Assembly (NCBI RefSeq): GCF_030159595.1
Contig: NZ_BSKJ01000008.1
Location: 62,001-126,000, forward strand
Reading direction: 5' to 3'
Length of the DNA: 64,000 nt
DNA from: Pseudomonas putida
GTDB lineage: Bacteria > Pseudomonadota > Gammaproteobacteria > Pseudomonadales > Pseudomonadaceae
Shown here piece after piece: positions 32,492 through 43,550 of the stretch. Within the stretch, counting starts at the first letter, position 1. Each line of letters starts with the position of its first letter. The position numbers and the translations under genes are program-made. The notes beneath the pieces were generated by a model that did not search any database, had not been told where the DNA came from, and saw only the letters and a program-made list of their open reading frames with translations.

Positions 32492-34033
32492 ATGACGCAA
32501 GCCAACAACACCGTGTACACCGACCTGAGCGTCGATGAGCTGGTAAAAGAAGCGCTGCAACGCGGTGAAGGCGTATTAGCCGATACTGGCGCACTGGTCG
32601 TAGAGACTGGTCACCGTACTGGCCGTTCGCCGGCTGACCGTTTCATCGTCGAAGAACCTTCCACCCAGGACGCCATTTCCTGGGGCCCGATCAACCGCAA
32701 GTTCCCGGCCGACAAGTTCGATGCCCTGTGGGACCGCGTCGAGGCGTTCAACAACGCCCAGGATCACTTTGTTTCCTACGTTCATGTAGGGGCCGCCGCC
32801 GAGCACTACTTGCCGGTGAAGATGACCACCCAGACTGCCTGGCAGAACCTGTTCGGCCGTTGCCTGTTCATCAACCCGGAGCAGTTCAACCCGGCTGGCC
32901 GCGACCAGTGGCAGGTCCTCAACGTCGCCAACTTCGTGTGCGAGCCTGAGCGTGACGGCACCAACTCCGACGGTTGCGTGATCATCAACTTCGCCAAGAA
33001 GAAGGTGCTGATCGCAGGCATGCGTTACGCCGGCGAAATGAAGAAAGCCATGTTCTCGGTGCAGAACTTCCTGCTGCCGGCTGCCGACGTACTGCCAATG
33101 CACTGCGCGGCCAACATCGGTGAAGAAGGCGATGTGACCCTGTTCTTCGGCCTGTCCGGCACCGGTAAGACCACCCTGTCGGCCGACGAAAGCCGTTACC
33201 TGATCGGTGACGACGAGCACGGTTGGGGCGAAGGCGTTGTCTTCAACATGGAAGGCGGCTGCTACGCCAAGTGCATCGACCTGTCCGAGAAGAACGAGCC
33301 GGTCATCTGGAAAGCCATCAAGCACGGCGCAGTGCTGGAAAACGTCGTTCTCGACGCCAACAAGCACGCCGACTACACCGATGTCAGCCTGACCCAGAAC
33401 AGCCGTGCGGCCTACCCGCTGGAGCACGTTGCCAAGCGTTCCGAAGCGAACCTGGGCGGCGAGCCTAACGCAGTCATCTTCCTGACCTGCGACCTGACTG
33501 GTGTTCTGCCTCCGGTGTCGATCCTGAACAACGAGCAGGCGGCCTACCACTTCCTGTCCGGCTACACCGCACTGGTCGGTTCCACCGAAATGGGTTCGGG
33601 CGGCGGCATCAAGTCGACCTTCTCCACCTGCTTCGGCGCACCGTTCTTCCCGCGTCCGGCTGGCGAGTATGCCGAGCTGCTGATCAAGCGTATCAACGGC
33701 TTCAACTCCAAGGTCTACCTGGTCAACACCGGCTGGACCGGCGGTGGCTACGGCGTTGGCAAGCGCTTCAGCATCCCGACCACCCGTGCGGTGATCGCTG
33801 CGATCCAGAGCGGCGCGCTGGTCGGTGCTGAAACCGAGCACCTGGACATCATCAACCTGGACGTGCCTAAGGCCGTTCCGGGCGTTGAAACCGAGCTGCT
33901 CAACCCGCGCACCAACTGGGCTGACAAAGCGGCCTACGACGAGGCCGCCAAAGGCCTGGCCAAGCTGTTCATCGAAAACTTCAAGAAGTTCGAAGTTTCC
34001 GACGCCATCAAGGCTGCTGGTCCACAGCTGTAA
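32492..34033 (+). CDS. pckA: phosphoenolpyruvate carboxykinase (ATP)
   Basis: 513 residues from the ATG at 32492 (MTQANNTVYTDLSVDELVKEAL); an ATG four codons earlier is also possible. Converts oxaloacetate and ATP to PEP, the entry step of gluconeogenesis. The kinase P-loop is FFGLSGTGKTTLSADE near 222-236, the metal site is in VFNMEGGCYAKCIDL, and GGIKSTFSTCFGAPFFPRPAGEYAELL carries the Arg for substrate. It is monocistronic: terminator at both ends. Two AAACGTTT palindromes and a hairpin upstream suggest control by carbon source. Confidence 0.96.
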   Translation: MTQANNTVYTDLSVDELVKEALQRGEGVLADTGALVVETGHRTGRSPADRFIVEEPSTQDAISWGPINRKFPADKFDALWDRVEAFNNAQDHFVSYVHVGAAAEHYLPVKMTTQTAWQNLFGRCLFINPEQFNPAGRDQWQVLNVANFVCEPERDGTNSDGCVIINFAKKKVLIAGMRYAGEMKKAMFSVQNFLLPAADVLPMHCAANIGEEGDVTLFFGLSGTGKTTLSADESRYLIGDDEHGWGEGVVFNMEGGCYAKCIDLSEKNEPVIWKAIKHGAVLENVVLDANKHADYTDVSLTQNSRAAYPLEHVAKRSEANLGGEPNAVIFLTCDLTGVLPPVSILNNEQAAYHFLSGYTALVGSTEMGSGGGIKSTFSTCFGAPFFPRPAGEYAELLIKRINGFNSKVYLVNTGWTGGGYGVGKRFSIPTTRAVIAAIQSGALVGAETEHLDIINLDVPKAVPGVETELLNPRTNWADKAAYDEAAKGLAKLFIENFKKFEVSDAIKAAGPQL

Positions 34034-34054
34034 GCTGAAACCAGCCGCAACAAG

Positions 34055-34083
34055 AAGGCCGCCCCTTGGGGTGGCCTTTTTGT
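34055..34083 (+). terminator. Rho-independent terminator after pckA
   Basis: AAGGCC-g-CCC-cttg-GGG-t-GGCC stem followed by a TTTTT run, about 20 bases past the stop. Confidence 0.9.
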
Positions 34084-34093
34084 TTTCTACTGC

Positions 34094-34203
34094 CTGTGCG
34101 GGCCTCTTCGCGGGTAAACCCGCTCCCCCAGGTACAGCGCACATCTTGAATGCAGTGGTAATCCTGTGGGAGCGGGTTTACCCGCGAAGAGGCCCGCACA
34201 GGC
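34094..34203. repeat. REP pair downstream of pckA
   Basis: Inverted REP units at 34094-34132 and 34162-34203, GTAAACCC variant, with the outer stem GCCTGTGCGGGCCTCTTCGCGG. Confidence 0.85.
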
Positions 34204-34265
34204 AGCCAAAGTCCGGAAATTCTGTTTCACTGTCAGCATCCATTGCGAAGACAAGAGCCAGACAG

Positions 34266-34706
34266 ATGACCGAATCCCCTCAGCGCACTGCCTTCTCCCA
34301 CTTCCACCCCATCCTTACCCGCCCTCAGGACAACGACCTGAACGGCCATATCGCCGGCGCCACCGTGCATGGCTTCTTCGAAACGGCCATTCAAGCGTTT
34401 CTTGTAGAGCAGGCCGAGCTGGACCTGCGTGACGGTGAACTGGCGGCCTTCGTGGTCAGTTCGGCGGCGGACTTCTACGCGCTGCCGGGCTTCCCGGATG
34501 TGCTGGAGGTGGGCTTGGGCGTGACGCGCCTGGCGGGCAGTACGGTGGAGTACCGCCTGGCGCTGTTCCGCCCAGGCGAGCCGGAGGCGTGCGCGGCAGG
34601 CACGGTGGTGCAGGTGTTCATCGAACGTGCCAGTGGCCGGCCTGTGACGCTGCCAGAGGCGCTGCAGGTGATCCTGTCCGGCCTGGTGCTGGAACCGCAG
34701 GCATAA
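34266..34706 (+). CDS. 4HBT-type acyl-CoA thioesterase
   Basis: 146 residues from MTESPQRTAFSHFHPILTRPQDNDLNGHIAGATVHGFFETAIQAFL. The pattern RPQDNDLNGHIAG matches the YbgC/4HBT active-site region (usually R..D.D..GHVNN), with Asn-Gly-His retained. A longer in-frame reading begins inside pckA and REP DNA and is rejected. It stands between the REP pair and its own terminator, so it is probably transcribed alone. Substrate unknown. Confidence 0.85.
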   Translation: MTESPQRTAFSHFHPILTRPQDNDLNGHIAGATVHGFFETAIQAFLVEQAELDLRDGELAAFVVSSAADFYALPGFPDVLEVGLGVTRLAGSTVEYRLALFRPGEPEACAAGTVVQVFIERASGRPVTLPEALQVILSGLVLEPQA

Positions 34707-34710
34707 AAAA

Positions 34711-34736
34711 GCCCCGCCGGCAGGGGCGGGGCTTTT
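34711..34736. terminator. GC-rich terminator between thioesterase and glycine-zipper genes
   Basis: GCCCCGCC-ggcagg-GGCGGGGC stem with TTTT after it and AAAAAA before it, so it can act in both directions on the two convergent genes. Confidence 0.88.
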
Positions 34737-34761
34737 GTTGCCGGGGCAGGGCCCTCAGGCA

Positions 34762-35241
34762 TTAGTCGCGCCAGTGGCGCTTGTGCTTGCGGTGGCCGTA
34801 GTGGTGGCCACGGTCGTAGTGGCGACGGTCGTCGTAGTCACGGCGATAGCGACGGTCGTCATGGCGCTCGTCTTCGTCGGCCTTGTTGCCCATGTAGTTA
34901 CCCAGCGCACCACCCGCGCCACCGCCGGCTGCTGCGCCAATGTAGCTACCTGTGGTACCCCCTACCGAGCGACCGACCACGTTACCGCCAGCCGCGCCCA
35001 GCGCGCCGCCGATAGCAGCCTCGCCACGCTGGCGCTTGTCGGCGCCCAGGGCACCGCCGGCCGCGCCGCCCAGGCCGGCACCAATGGCGCCGCCGGTGCT
35101 ACCACCGATGGAGTTGCCTACCACTGAGCCCAGTACCCCACCCAATGCGCCGCCAATGCCGGCCTCGGTGGTGCCGCCTGCCATGGCCACGCCGCTGAGC
35201 AAGCTGAAAGACAACAACAGAATCGAGGAGTACTTCTTCAT
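34762..35241 (-). CDS. glycine-zipper outer-envelope protein
   Basis: 159 residues from the ATG at 35241 with GAGG upstream; the longer frame before it lacks support. Signal peptide MKKYSSILLLSFSLLSGVAMA. The middle (about 25-125) is built of repeated Gly-rich zipper units such as GGALGGVLGSVVGNSIGGSTGGAIGAGLGGAAGGALGA, and the tail is Asp/Arg/His/Tyr-rich (DEDERHDDRRYRRDYDDRRHYDRGHHYGHRKHKRHWRD). Glycine-zipper proteins usually insert in or span the outer membrane or associate with peptidoglycan. The charged tail may bind metals or envelope anions; function unknown. Confidence 0.85.
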   Translation of the reverse strand: MKKYSSILLLSFSLLSGVAMAGGTTEAGIGGALGGVLGSVVGNSIGGSTGGAIGAGLGGAAGGALGADKRQRGEAAIGGALGAAGGNVVGRSVGGTTGSYIGAAAGGGAGGALGNYMGNKADEDERHDDRRYRRDYDDRRHYDRGHHYGHRKHKRHWRD

Positions 35242-35399
35242 CAAGAGAGCCTCATAAGGATGACGAGGCGAATTTGAGGCTATCGAGCGTGGCTGGCAAT
35301 GGAAATCCGACGAGTAACACGAGTTGTACACAATTCTCTAAGTTACTGTATTTGCTATGAAACTTTCTCGATTCTTGGCTGTCTGAGACTTTTATGACA

Positions 35400-35432
35400 A
35401 AGCCCTGAACCGCCACGGAACAGGGCTTTTTT
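35400..35432. terminator. hairpin downstream of the FdhF-like gene
   Basis: AAGCCCTG and CAGGGCTT arms around a 12-base loop, with a T run on the plus side. Ends transcription of the minus-strand oxidoreductase operon, six bases beyond its stop; the 197-base gap to the glycine-zipper start holds that gene's promoter. Confidence 0.7.
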
Positions 35433-35437
35433 CGTTT

Positions 35438-37783
<2,346 letters not shown>

Positions 37784-37788
37784 GGCTG

Positions 37789-38619
37789 TTACGACTCCGC
37801 CGCTGGGCTGTAGACCCGCGGTGCGCTGTGCTTGGGAAAATGGATGAGGTTGAGGTTGTGCTTGCGTGCCCATTGCAGGGCAAGGCCGGTGGGCGCTGAC
37901 AGGCTGACCAGGGTCTGGATGCCGGCGCGTAGCACTTTCTGGATCAGCTCCAGGCTGCAGCGGCTGGTGACGATGGCCAGGCCGCCCTGGCTGTCGATAC
38001 CTTGGCGCAGCAGGGCGCCGATCAGCTTGTCGAGGGCGTTGTGCCGGCCAATGTCTTCGCGGCCGAGCAGCAACTCGCCATGGCGATCCATGAACAGTGC
38101 CGCATGCACGGCGCCGCAATGCTGGCCAAGCGGCTGGAAGGCATCGATGCGCTCGCGCAGGCCGACCAGCCATTGCGACGGTGGCAGGGGCGCACCCGGC
38201 AGCACGGCCAGCTCTGGCAGCGCCTGCTCCAGGGCCTCGACCCCGCACAGGCCGCAACCACTGGTGCCGGCCAGTTGGCGGCGCTGGTTTTTCAGGTTCC
38301 AGAATGCCCGGCTGGAGATTTCCAGGTCGGCATACATCGCCGAACCGCTGCCGGAGAGCTTCAGGTCGTAGATTTCTGCCGTGCTTTCGACAATGCCGCT
38401 GCCAACGCTGAAGCCGACGGCAAAGTCTTCCAGGTCGGTGGGGCTGACCAGCATCACCGCCTGGTTGAGGCCGTTGTAGGCAATGGCCAAGGCCACCTCT
38501 TCGGCCAGCGGCGTGCTGTCGCGTTTGGCGTCGCTGAGCTGGACGTAATCGTAGGTGTTGCTGGCGGCGGGCATGGACAAGGGCGATGAGGCCGCGCAGA
38601 CCGGAGGTTTGCTGTTCAT
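37789..38619 (-). CDS. fdhD: formate dehydrogenase accessory sulfurtransferase FdhD
   Basis: 276 residues. FdhD passes sulfur from IscS to the molybdenum cofactor of FdhF-type enzymes. The catalytic CxxC is C122-x-x-C125 in SGCGLCGVEAL, matching C121/C124 in E. coli, and the nucleotide-binding segment LLGREDIGRHNALDKLIGALL is present. It precedes the FdhF-like gene by 5 bases. Divergent from the LysM gene across a 177-base gap. Confidence 0.95.
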   Translation of the reverse strand: MNSKPPVCAASSPLSMPAASNTYDYVQLSDAKRDSTPLAEEVALAIAYNGLNQAVMLVSPTDLEDFAVGFSVGSGIVESTAEIYDLKLSGSGSAMYADLEISSRAFWNLKNQRRQLAGTSGCGLCGVEALEQALPELAVLPGAPLPPSQWLVGLRERIDAFQPLGQHCGAVHAALFMDRHGELLLGREDIGRHNALDKLIGALLRQGIDSQGGLAIVTSRCSLELIQKVLRAGIQTLVSLSAPTGLALQWARKHNLNLIHFPKHSAPRVYSPAAES

Positions 38620-38796
38620 CGGGGCGTTGAGTACCGGCGGCTTTCTGATAGCACAAGCCTAGGCTTGCGGGCCGGTGGCGTCTAATCGCTAGGGTCTATG
38701 CCTTGATAGACCGCGTCGATTGGTCGCACAGGGGGCGGGAGTGGAAAAGCTGGCCTAGACTCGTGTGTCCGAGGTTTCGTCAACAAGGAGAACGCT

Positions 38797-39237
38797 ATGA
38801 GCTTGTTCAGTTTCGTGAAGGAAGCGGGCGAGAAGTTGATCGACCTGCTGACCCCTGGCAATGCCAATGCCGAGGAGCAGCTGAAGAAACATGTGCAAGA
38901 CGTTGGCCTGGGTAACCCGAACATCACCGCCACTGTAGAGGGAGACACAATCATCCTCAAGGGTGAAGTGGCCAGCCAGGAAGAGAAGGAGAAGATCATT
39001 CTCGCAGCCGGCAACATCAATGGCGTGGCCAGCGTGGATGACCAGATTACCGTGACCGGGCCGGTGGTGACGGCGGCCAGGTTTGTTACGGTGAAGAAGG
39101 GTGACACGCTGTCGGCCATCTCTGTGGTGGTTTACGGCAATGCCAACCAGTACAACAAGATCTTCGAGGCTAACAAGCCGATGCTCAAGCACCCGGACAA
39201 GATTTATCCGGGGCAGGTGCTGCGTATTCCTGAGTGA
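38797..39237 (+). CDS. lysM: BON-LysM peptidoglycan-binding protein
   Basis: 146 residues with AAGGAG at good distance. BON domain at about 25-90 (AEEQLKKHVQDVGLGNPNITATVEGDTIILKGEVASQEEKEKIILAAGNINGVASVDDQITV) followed by a LysM domain at 95-146 (FVTVKKGDTLSAISVVVYGNANQYNKIFEANKPMLKHPDKIYPGQVLRIPE). Same architecture and length as E. coli YgaU/Kbp, a potassium-binding protein. No signal peptide, so cytoplasmic or exported by another route. Confidence 0.92.
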   Translation: MSLFSFVKEAGEKLIDLLTPGNANAEEQLKKHVQDVGLGNPNITATVEGDTIILKGEVASQEEKEKIILAAGNINGVASVDDQITVTGPVVTAARFVTVKKGDTLSAISVVVYGNANQYNKIFEANKPMLKHPDKIYPGQVLRIPE

Positions 39238-39246
39238 TCTTTACTG

Positions 39247-39357
39247 CCTGTGCCGGCCTCTTCGCGGGCAAGCCCGCTCCCACAGGTACAGCGCAAGCCT
39301 CAGGGCCTGTGATATCCCTGTGGGAGCGGGCTTGCCCGCGAAGAGGCCCTCACAGGC
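39247..39357. repeat. REP pair overlapping the yrfG stop codon
   Basis: Inverted REP units at 39247-39286 and 39317-39357. The second unit covers the yrfG stop (39350-39352) and the final codons of the protein on the other strand. Confidence 0.85.
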
Positions 39358-40012
39358 CGACCAACAATTCCCGGTAATCCTCGACCGCGGCAAACTCCTC
39401 GGTATCCCGCGGCCCAGCCTGGCTGTCCGGCTGGCGCACCGCCAACAAATGCCCCACACCAAACTGCCGAGCACTGCGCAGTATGGCCAAGGTGTCATCG
39501 ATAAACAGGCTGCGCTCCGGCTCAAAGCCGATATCCGCCTGCAACGCATCCCAGAACTGCGGGCTTTCTTTCGGGTAGCCATAGTCATGCGAGCTGATCA
39601 GCCGCTCGAAATACGGCGCCAGTTCCACCCGCTCCAGCTTCAGCGACAGCGAATCACGATGCGCATTGGTGATCATCACCACGCGCTTGCCCGCTTGGCG
39701 AATCGCTGCCAGGAAAGTATCGGCATCCGGGCGCAGGGCAATCAAATCTGCAATTTCCTGCTTCAGCTCGCGGATTGGCAGGCGCAGCTCACGGCTCCAG
39801 AAGTCCAGGCAATACCAGTTCAGCGTGCCGGCATTGCGCTCGAACAGCGGCTGCAGCTCCATTTCCGCCATGGCCCGGCTTACCCCGTGCAGCTCGGCAT
39901 AGCGCTGGGGCAGGTGCTCCAGCCAGAAGCGGTTGTCGTAATGCAGGTCGAGCAGGGTGCCGTCCATGTCCAGCAGGACGGTATCGATGGCAGACCAGGG
40001 AAGAACAGGCAT
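39350..40012 (-). CDS. yrfG: HAD-family nucleotidase YrfG
   Basis: 220 residues from the ATG at 40012 (MPVLPWSAIDTVLLDMDGTLLDLHYDNRFW), with GAGAG upstream. HAD motif I DMDGT, motif II VMITNAHRD, motif III Lys region and motif IV GFEPERSLFIDDTLAILRSA are all present. YrfG/GMP 5'-nucleotidase-type enzymes dephosphorylate purine nucleotides. The stop codon is inside a REP unit. Divergent from nudE with a 64-base gap. Confidence 0.91.
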   Translation of the reverse strand: MPVLPWSAIDTVLLDMDGTLLDLHYDNRFWLEHLPQRYAELHGVSRAMAEMELQPLFERNAGTLNWYCLDFWSRELRLPIRELKQEIADLIALRPDADTFLAAIRQAGKRVVMITNAHRDSLSLKLERVELAPYFERLISSHDYGYPKESPQFWDALQADIGFEPERSLFIDDTLAILRSARQFGVGHLLAVRQPDSQAGPRDTEEFAAVEDYRELLVGL

Positions 40013-40076
40013 GGGAAACTCTCGTTCAGTCGGCAAGCCACGGTATAGTAACCCGTTCACGCCAAGGAGCCGCCCC

Positions 40077-40643
40077 ATGCGCCAGAAACCCACCGTCCTC
40101 AGCCGCGAAATCGTCGCCAGCAGCCGCCTGTTTCGCGTCGAAGCCGTGCAATTGCGCTTCAGCAATGGCAACGAACGTACCTACGAGCGCTTGGTGGGCC
40201 GGGGTAACGGCTACGGCGCGGTGATGATCGTGGCCATGCTCGACGCCGAGCATGCCGTGCTGGTGGAGGAGTACTGCGGTGGCACCGATGAGTACGAGCT
40301 GTCGTTGCCCAAGGGCCTGATCGAGCCGGGTGAGGACGTGCTGGCGGCAGCGGACCGGGAGCTCAAGGAAGAAGCCGGTTTTGGTGCGCGCCAACTGGAA
40401 CACCTGACCGAACTCTCGCTGTCGCCGGGCTACATGAGCCAGAAGATCCAGGTGGTGCTGGCCACCGACCTGTACGAAGAGCGCCTGGAAGGCGATGAGC
40501 CAGAGCCGATGCGGGTCGACAAGGTCAACCTGCGCGAGCTGTCGGCATTGGCCATGCACCCGCAATTCACCGAAGGGCGTGCGCTGGCGGCGCTGTACCT
40601 GGCCCGTGATCTGCTGATTCAGCGGGGGCTGCTGGAGCTATGA
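40077..40643 (+). CDS. nudE: ADP compounds hydrolase NudE
   Basis: 188 residues, start MRQKPTVLSREIVASSRLFRVEAVQLRFSNG with AAGGAG upstream. The Nudix box is GLIEPGEDVLAAADRELKEEAGFG around 80-103, and the first half carries the Nudix fold strands. Hydrolyses ADP-ribose, NADH and diadenosine polyphosphates. Its end overlaps cysQ in ATGA, so the two are coupled. Confidence 0.94.
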   Translation: MRQKPTVLSREIVASSRLFRVEAVQLRFSNGNERTYERLVGRGNGYGAVMIVAMLDAEHAVLVEEYCGGTDEYELSLPKGLIEPGEDVLAAADRELKEEAGFGARQLEHLTELSLSPGYMSQKIQVVLATDLYEERLEGDEPEPMRVDKVNLRELSALAMHPQFTEGRALAALYLARDLLIQRGLLEL

Positions 40644-41458
40644 ACGACCTGCAACTGATGCACGAAGTGGTCAAGCTGGCGTTGACCGCAGGCGAGGCGA
40701 TCCTGCCGTTCTGGCGCGCCGATGTGGCCGTGACCAACAAGGCCGACGATTCGCCGGTGACCGCCGCCGACCTGGCGGCGCACCGGGTGATCGCCGATGG
40801 CCTGCTGGCGCTGGCGCCGCACATTCCGGTGCTGTCCGAGGAAGACTGCAACATTCCGCTGGCCGAGCGTCAGGGGTGGAGCCGCTGGTGGCTGGTCGAC
40901 CCGCTGGATGGCACCAAGGAGTTCATTGCGGGCAGTGAGGAATTTACGGTCAACATCGCCCTGGTTGAAAACGGCGAGGTGGTGTTTGGCGTGGTGTCGA
41001 TGCCGACCAATGGGCGCTGCTACTTTGGAGGGCGCGGGTTGGGGGCTTGGCGTGCGGAGGCCGGTGAGGCAGCACAGCCGATCCAGGTGCGCAACGCACC
41101 GGCACAGGGCGAGCGCTTTACCGTGGTGGCCAGCCGTCGGCATTCCAGCCCGGAGCAGGAGGCGCTGTTGGCCGGGCTGGGTGCCGCTGTGGGTGAACTC
41201 GAGTTGGCCAATATTGGCAGCTCGTTGAAATTCTGCCTGTTGGCTGAGGGCAGCGCCGATTGTTATCCGCGCCTGGCGCCGACTTCGCAGTGGGATACGG
41301 CGGCGGCGCAGGGTGTGGTGGAAGGGGCTGGCGGGGAGGTGATCGGGCTGGATGGCTTGCCGTTCCGGTACCCGGCGCGCGAGACGCTGCTGAATCCGTA
41401 TTTCCTGGCATTGCCGGCCAATGCTGCATGGCGCCAGGCCTTCCTGAAGCTGATCTGA
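40640..41458 (+). CDS. cysQ: 3'(2'),5'-bisphosphate nucleotidase CysQ
   Basis: 272 residues. Removes the 3'-phosphate from PAP and PAPS, recycling the nucleotide of sulfate assimilation. Inositol monophosphatase-fold metal site: DDSPVTAADLAAHR, SEEDCNIPLAERQGWSRWWLVDPLDGTKEFIAG (DPLDGT motif near 88-93), and the C-terminal WDTAAAQGVVEGAGGEVIG. The start ATG overlaps the nudE stop. It ties nucleotide clean-up to the sulfur theme of the left part of the window. Confidence 0.95.
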   Translation: MNDLQLMHEVVKLALTAGEAILPFWRADVAVTNKADDSPVTAADLAAHRVIADGLLALAPHIPVLSEEDCNIPLAERQGWSRWWLVDPLDGTKEFIAGSEEFTVNIALVENGEVVFGVVSMPTNGRCYFGGRGLGAWRAEAGEAAQPIQVRNAPAQGERFTVVASRRHSSPEQEALLAGLGAAVGELELANIGSSLKFCLLAEGSADCYPRLAPTSQWDTAAAQGVVEGAGGEVIGLDGLPFRYPARETLLNPYFLALPANAAWRQAFLKLI

Positions 41459-41472
41459 CGCGTATCACCCTA

Positions 41473-41682
41473 CCCTGTGGGAGCGGGTTCACCCGCGAAG
41501 AATCCAGCGCGGTGCATGGCACCGGCTTCGCCGGTGTTCGCGGGTAAACCCGCTCCCACAGGATTGCGCAAAATCTCAAGCTTGCGCTGTACCTGTGGGA
41601 GCGGGCTTGCCCGCGAACACCGGCGGAGCCGGTGCCATACACCGCGGTGCCTGTTTCGCGGGCAAGCCCGCTCCCACAGGGA
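41473..41682. repeat. array of four alternating REP units
   Basis: Units at 41473-41500 (+), 41537-41563 (-), 41592-41620 (+) and 41654-41682 (-), alternating in orientation, fill the gap between convergent cysQ and the YiiD-like gene. Between units, ACCGGCTTCGCCGGTG and its inverse CACCGGCGGAGCCGGTG form extra small hairpins. Confidence 0.88.
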
Positions 41683-41688
41683 TCCACG

Positions 41689-42144
41689 TTAGCGGTGCAG
41701 GACGTACTGGCCGCTGAACTTCACGGCAGGCTCGTTGCTCGCGGCATTGCTCACGGTGGTCTCCAGCGTCAACCGTGCCCGCCCGCGGCGCTGGTACATC
41801 GTCACGAAACGCTCCCAGGTTTTCTCATCCGGTGCCGCGCAGCGTGCCACTGCGGTGCCGGTAACCGGCAACGGGTAACTGATCTGCCCCTCCTGGATGA
41901 CGATATGCCCGTCATCAATCCCCAGTTCACGCAAGCGCAGATGCAGCCAGCCCCAGCCCACCAGCACGGCGGCGCAGTACAGGCTGCCGCCGAACATGGT
42001 GCTCTTGTGGTTGACGTTGGCCGCCAGCGGCAATTGCAGGCGCAGGGTGTGCTGCTGCCAATCGAGCACTTCCAGGCCCATTTCGCGGGTCAGTGGGATG
42101 TCGCTGTGCAGTACGGACTGCAAGTACTGGCTATCGGTGCTCAT
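41689..42144 (-). CDS. YiiD-type hotdog thioesterase domain protein
   Basis: 151 residues from the ATG at 42144, which overlaps the dctD stop (TGATG). The sequence MSTDSQYLQSVLHSDIPLTREMGLEVLDWQQHTLRLQLPLAANVNHKSTMFGGSLYCAAVLVGWGWLHLRLRE has the MFGGSL element of putative thioesterases related to the C-terminal domain of YiiD. Function is not known. Translation coupled to a regulator gene is unusual and may be only positional. Confidence 0.82.
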   Translation of the reverse strand: MSTDSQYLQSVLHSDIPLTREMGLEVLDWQQHTLRLQLPLAANVNHKSTMFGGSLYCAAVLVGWGWLHLRLRELGIDDGHIVIQEGQISYPLPVTGTAVARCAAPDEKTWERFVTMYQRRGRARLTLETTVSNAASNEPAVKFSGQYVLHR

Positions 42145-43550
42145 CAACGGTTGTCCTCGTGATCTTCGTGCCCGCCACTGCCGCCGTCGAAGCTCAGGCT
42201 GTGCTTGCGCAGCTTGTCGTGCAGGGTTTTACGGGGGATGCCCAGCGCCTCGGCCAGGCTGCGCATGGAGCTGTGTGGCTGGGCCAGCTCGGCAGCGATC
42301 AGCGAGCGCTCGAACTGCTCGACCTGTTCGCTGAGGTTGCCGCTCAGCACGGGTGCCGTAGCTGTTGTCGCTGGGGGCGCCTGGCCATCCAGGGCCAGCT
42401 CCAGGCCAAGGGCGAAACGCTCGGCAGCATTTTGCAGCTCGCGTACGTTGCCTGGCCAGTCGTGGCGCAGCAGCACGGCGCGCTGAGCAGGTTGCAGGGT
42501 GTGCGGTGGCAGGCCATGGCGCTGGCTGGCGGCGTCAGCGAAGTGCTGGAACAGCACCAGAATGTCGTCGCCGCGCTCGCGCAGCGGCGGAATACGCAGC
42601 GGTGCCACGTTCAGGCGGTAATACAGGTCGGCACGGAAGCGCCCTTGGTCGGCGGATTGGCGCAGGTCTTCCTTGGTCGCGGCGATGATGCGGATGTCCA
42701 GCGGGATCAGCTGGTTACCGCCCAGGCGTTCGACCACCCGTTCCTGCAGCATGCGCAGCAGTTTCACCTGTACATCCAGGCTCATGCTCTCGATTTCGTC
42801 GAGGAACAGCGTGCCGCCGTTGGCAAACTCGAACTTGCCGATGCGGCGTTTCTGCGCGCCGGTGAATGCACCGGGCTCATGGCCGAACAGCTCGCTTTCC
42901 ACCACCGACTCGGCCAGCGCGCCGGCGTTGATCGCCACGAACGGGCCGTCGCGGCGGCTGGACAGGTCGTGCAGGGCGCGGGCCACCACTTCTTTGCCCG
43001 CGCCGGTTTCACCCAGTATCAGCACATCGGCGCGGGTGCCGGCCAGCGCGCCGATCTGCTCGCGCAGGCGCAGCATGGATGGCGAATGGCCGACCAGGCG
43101 GGTGGCCAGTTGCTGGCGGTCGCTCAGCGCCAGGCGCAGGCTGCGGTTGTCCAGCACCAGCCGGCGCAGGGCCAGGGCGCGGCGCACGCTGTCGAGCAGG
43201 GCGTCTGTGGCAAAGGGTTTTTCCAGGAAGTCATACGCTCCGGCGCGCATGGCCTGCACCGCCAACGGCACATCGCCGTGGCCGGTGATCAGCAGCACCG
43301 GCAACTCACTGTCGCGGGCGTGCAGTTGCTCCAGCAGTTGCAAACCATCGATACCGGGCATGCGAATGTCGCTGACCACCACGCCGGGCCAGTCGGCCTC
43401 GATGCGGTCGGCCAGGCCTTGGGCATCGGCCAGGGCGACCACCTTGAGGCCGGCCAGGTCCAGGGTCTGGCTCAGTGCCTGGCGCAGGTGCGGGTCATCG
43501 TCGACCAGGATGACCTGGGCTCGGCTGTCGATCAGTGTCTCGGTGGTCAT
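42144..43550 (-). CDS. dctD: sigma-54-dependent response regulator, DctD-like
   Basis: 468 residues. Receiver domain at 12-125 with phosphoacceptor D61 (VVVSDIRMPGIDG), AAA+ domain from about 150 with Walker A GETGAGKE at 180-187 and the sigma-54 contact motif GAFTGA at 227-232, and a Fis-type HTH (HSSMRSLAEALGIPRKTLHDKLRKH) near the C-terminus. Cotranscribed with the kinase gene (ATGA overlap). In P. aeruginosa, as I recall, dctB-dctD sits next to rmlC and drives the dctPQM C4-dicarboxylate transporter; no transporter gene follows here. Confidence 0.9.
   Translation of the reverse strand: MTTETLIDSRAQVILVDDDPHLRQALSQTLDLAGLKVVALADAQGLADRIEADWPGVVVSDIRMPGIDGLQLLEQLHARDSELPVLLITGHGDVPLAVQAMRAGAYDFLEKPFATDALLDSVRRALALRRLVLDNRSLRLALSDRQQLATRLVGHSPSMLRLREQIGALAGTRADVLILGETGAGKEVVARALHDLSSRRDGPFVAINAGALAESVVESELFGHEPGAFTGAQKRRIGKFEFANGGTLFLDEIESMSLDVQVKLLRMLQERVVERLGGNQLIPLDIRIIAATKEDLRQSADQGRFRADLYYRLNVAPLRIPPLRERGDDILVLFQHFADAASQRHGLPPHTLQPAQRAVLLRHDWPGNVRELQNAAERFALGLELALDGQAPPATTATAPVLSGNLSEQVEQFERSLIAAELAQPHSSMRSLAEALGIPRKTLHDKLRKHSLSFDGGSGGHEDHEDNR

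Noticed and set aside
37789..38656. N-terminal extension of the FdhF-like frame across fdhD
   Set aside because: The extension is an out-of-frame shadow on the same strand as fdhD; homology starts at the GTG at 37783.
41473..41682. Repeats considered as a CRISPR array
   Set aside because: Units alternate in orientation and form hairpins with unequal gaps, which is the REP pattern and not direct repeats with spacers.
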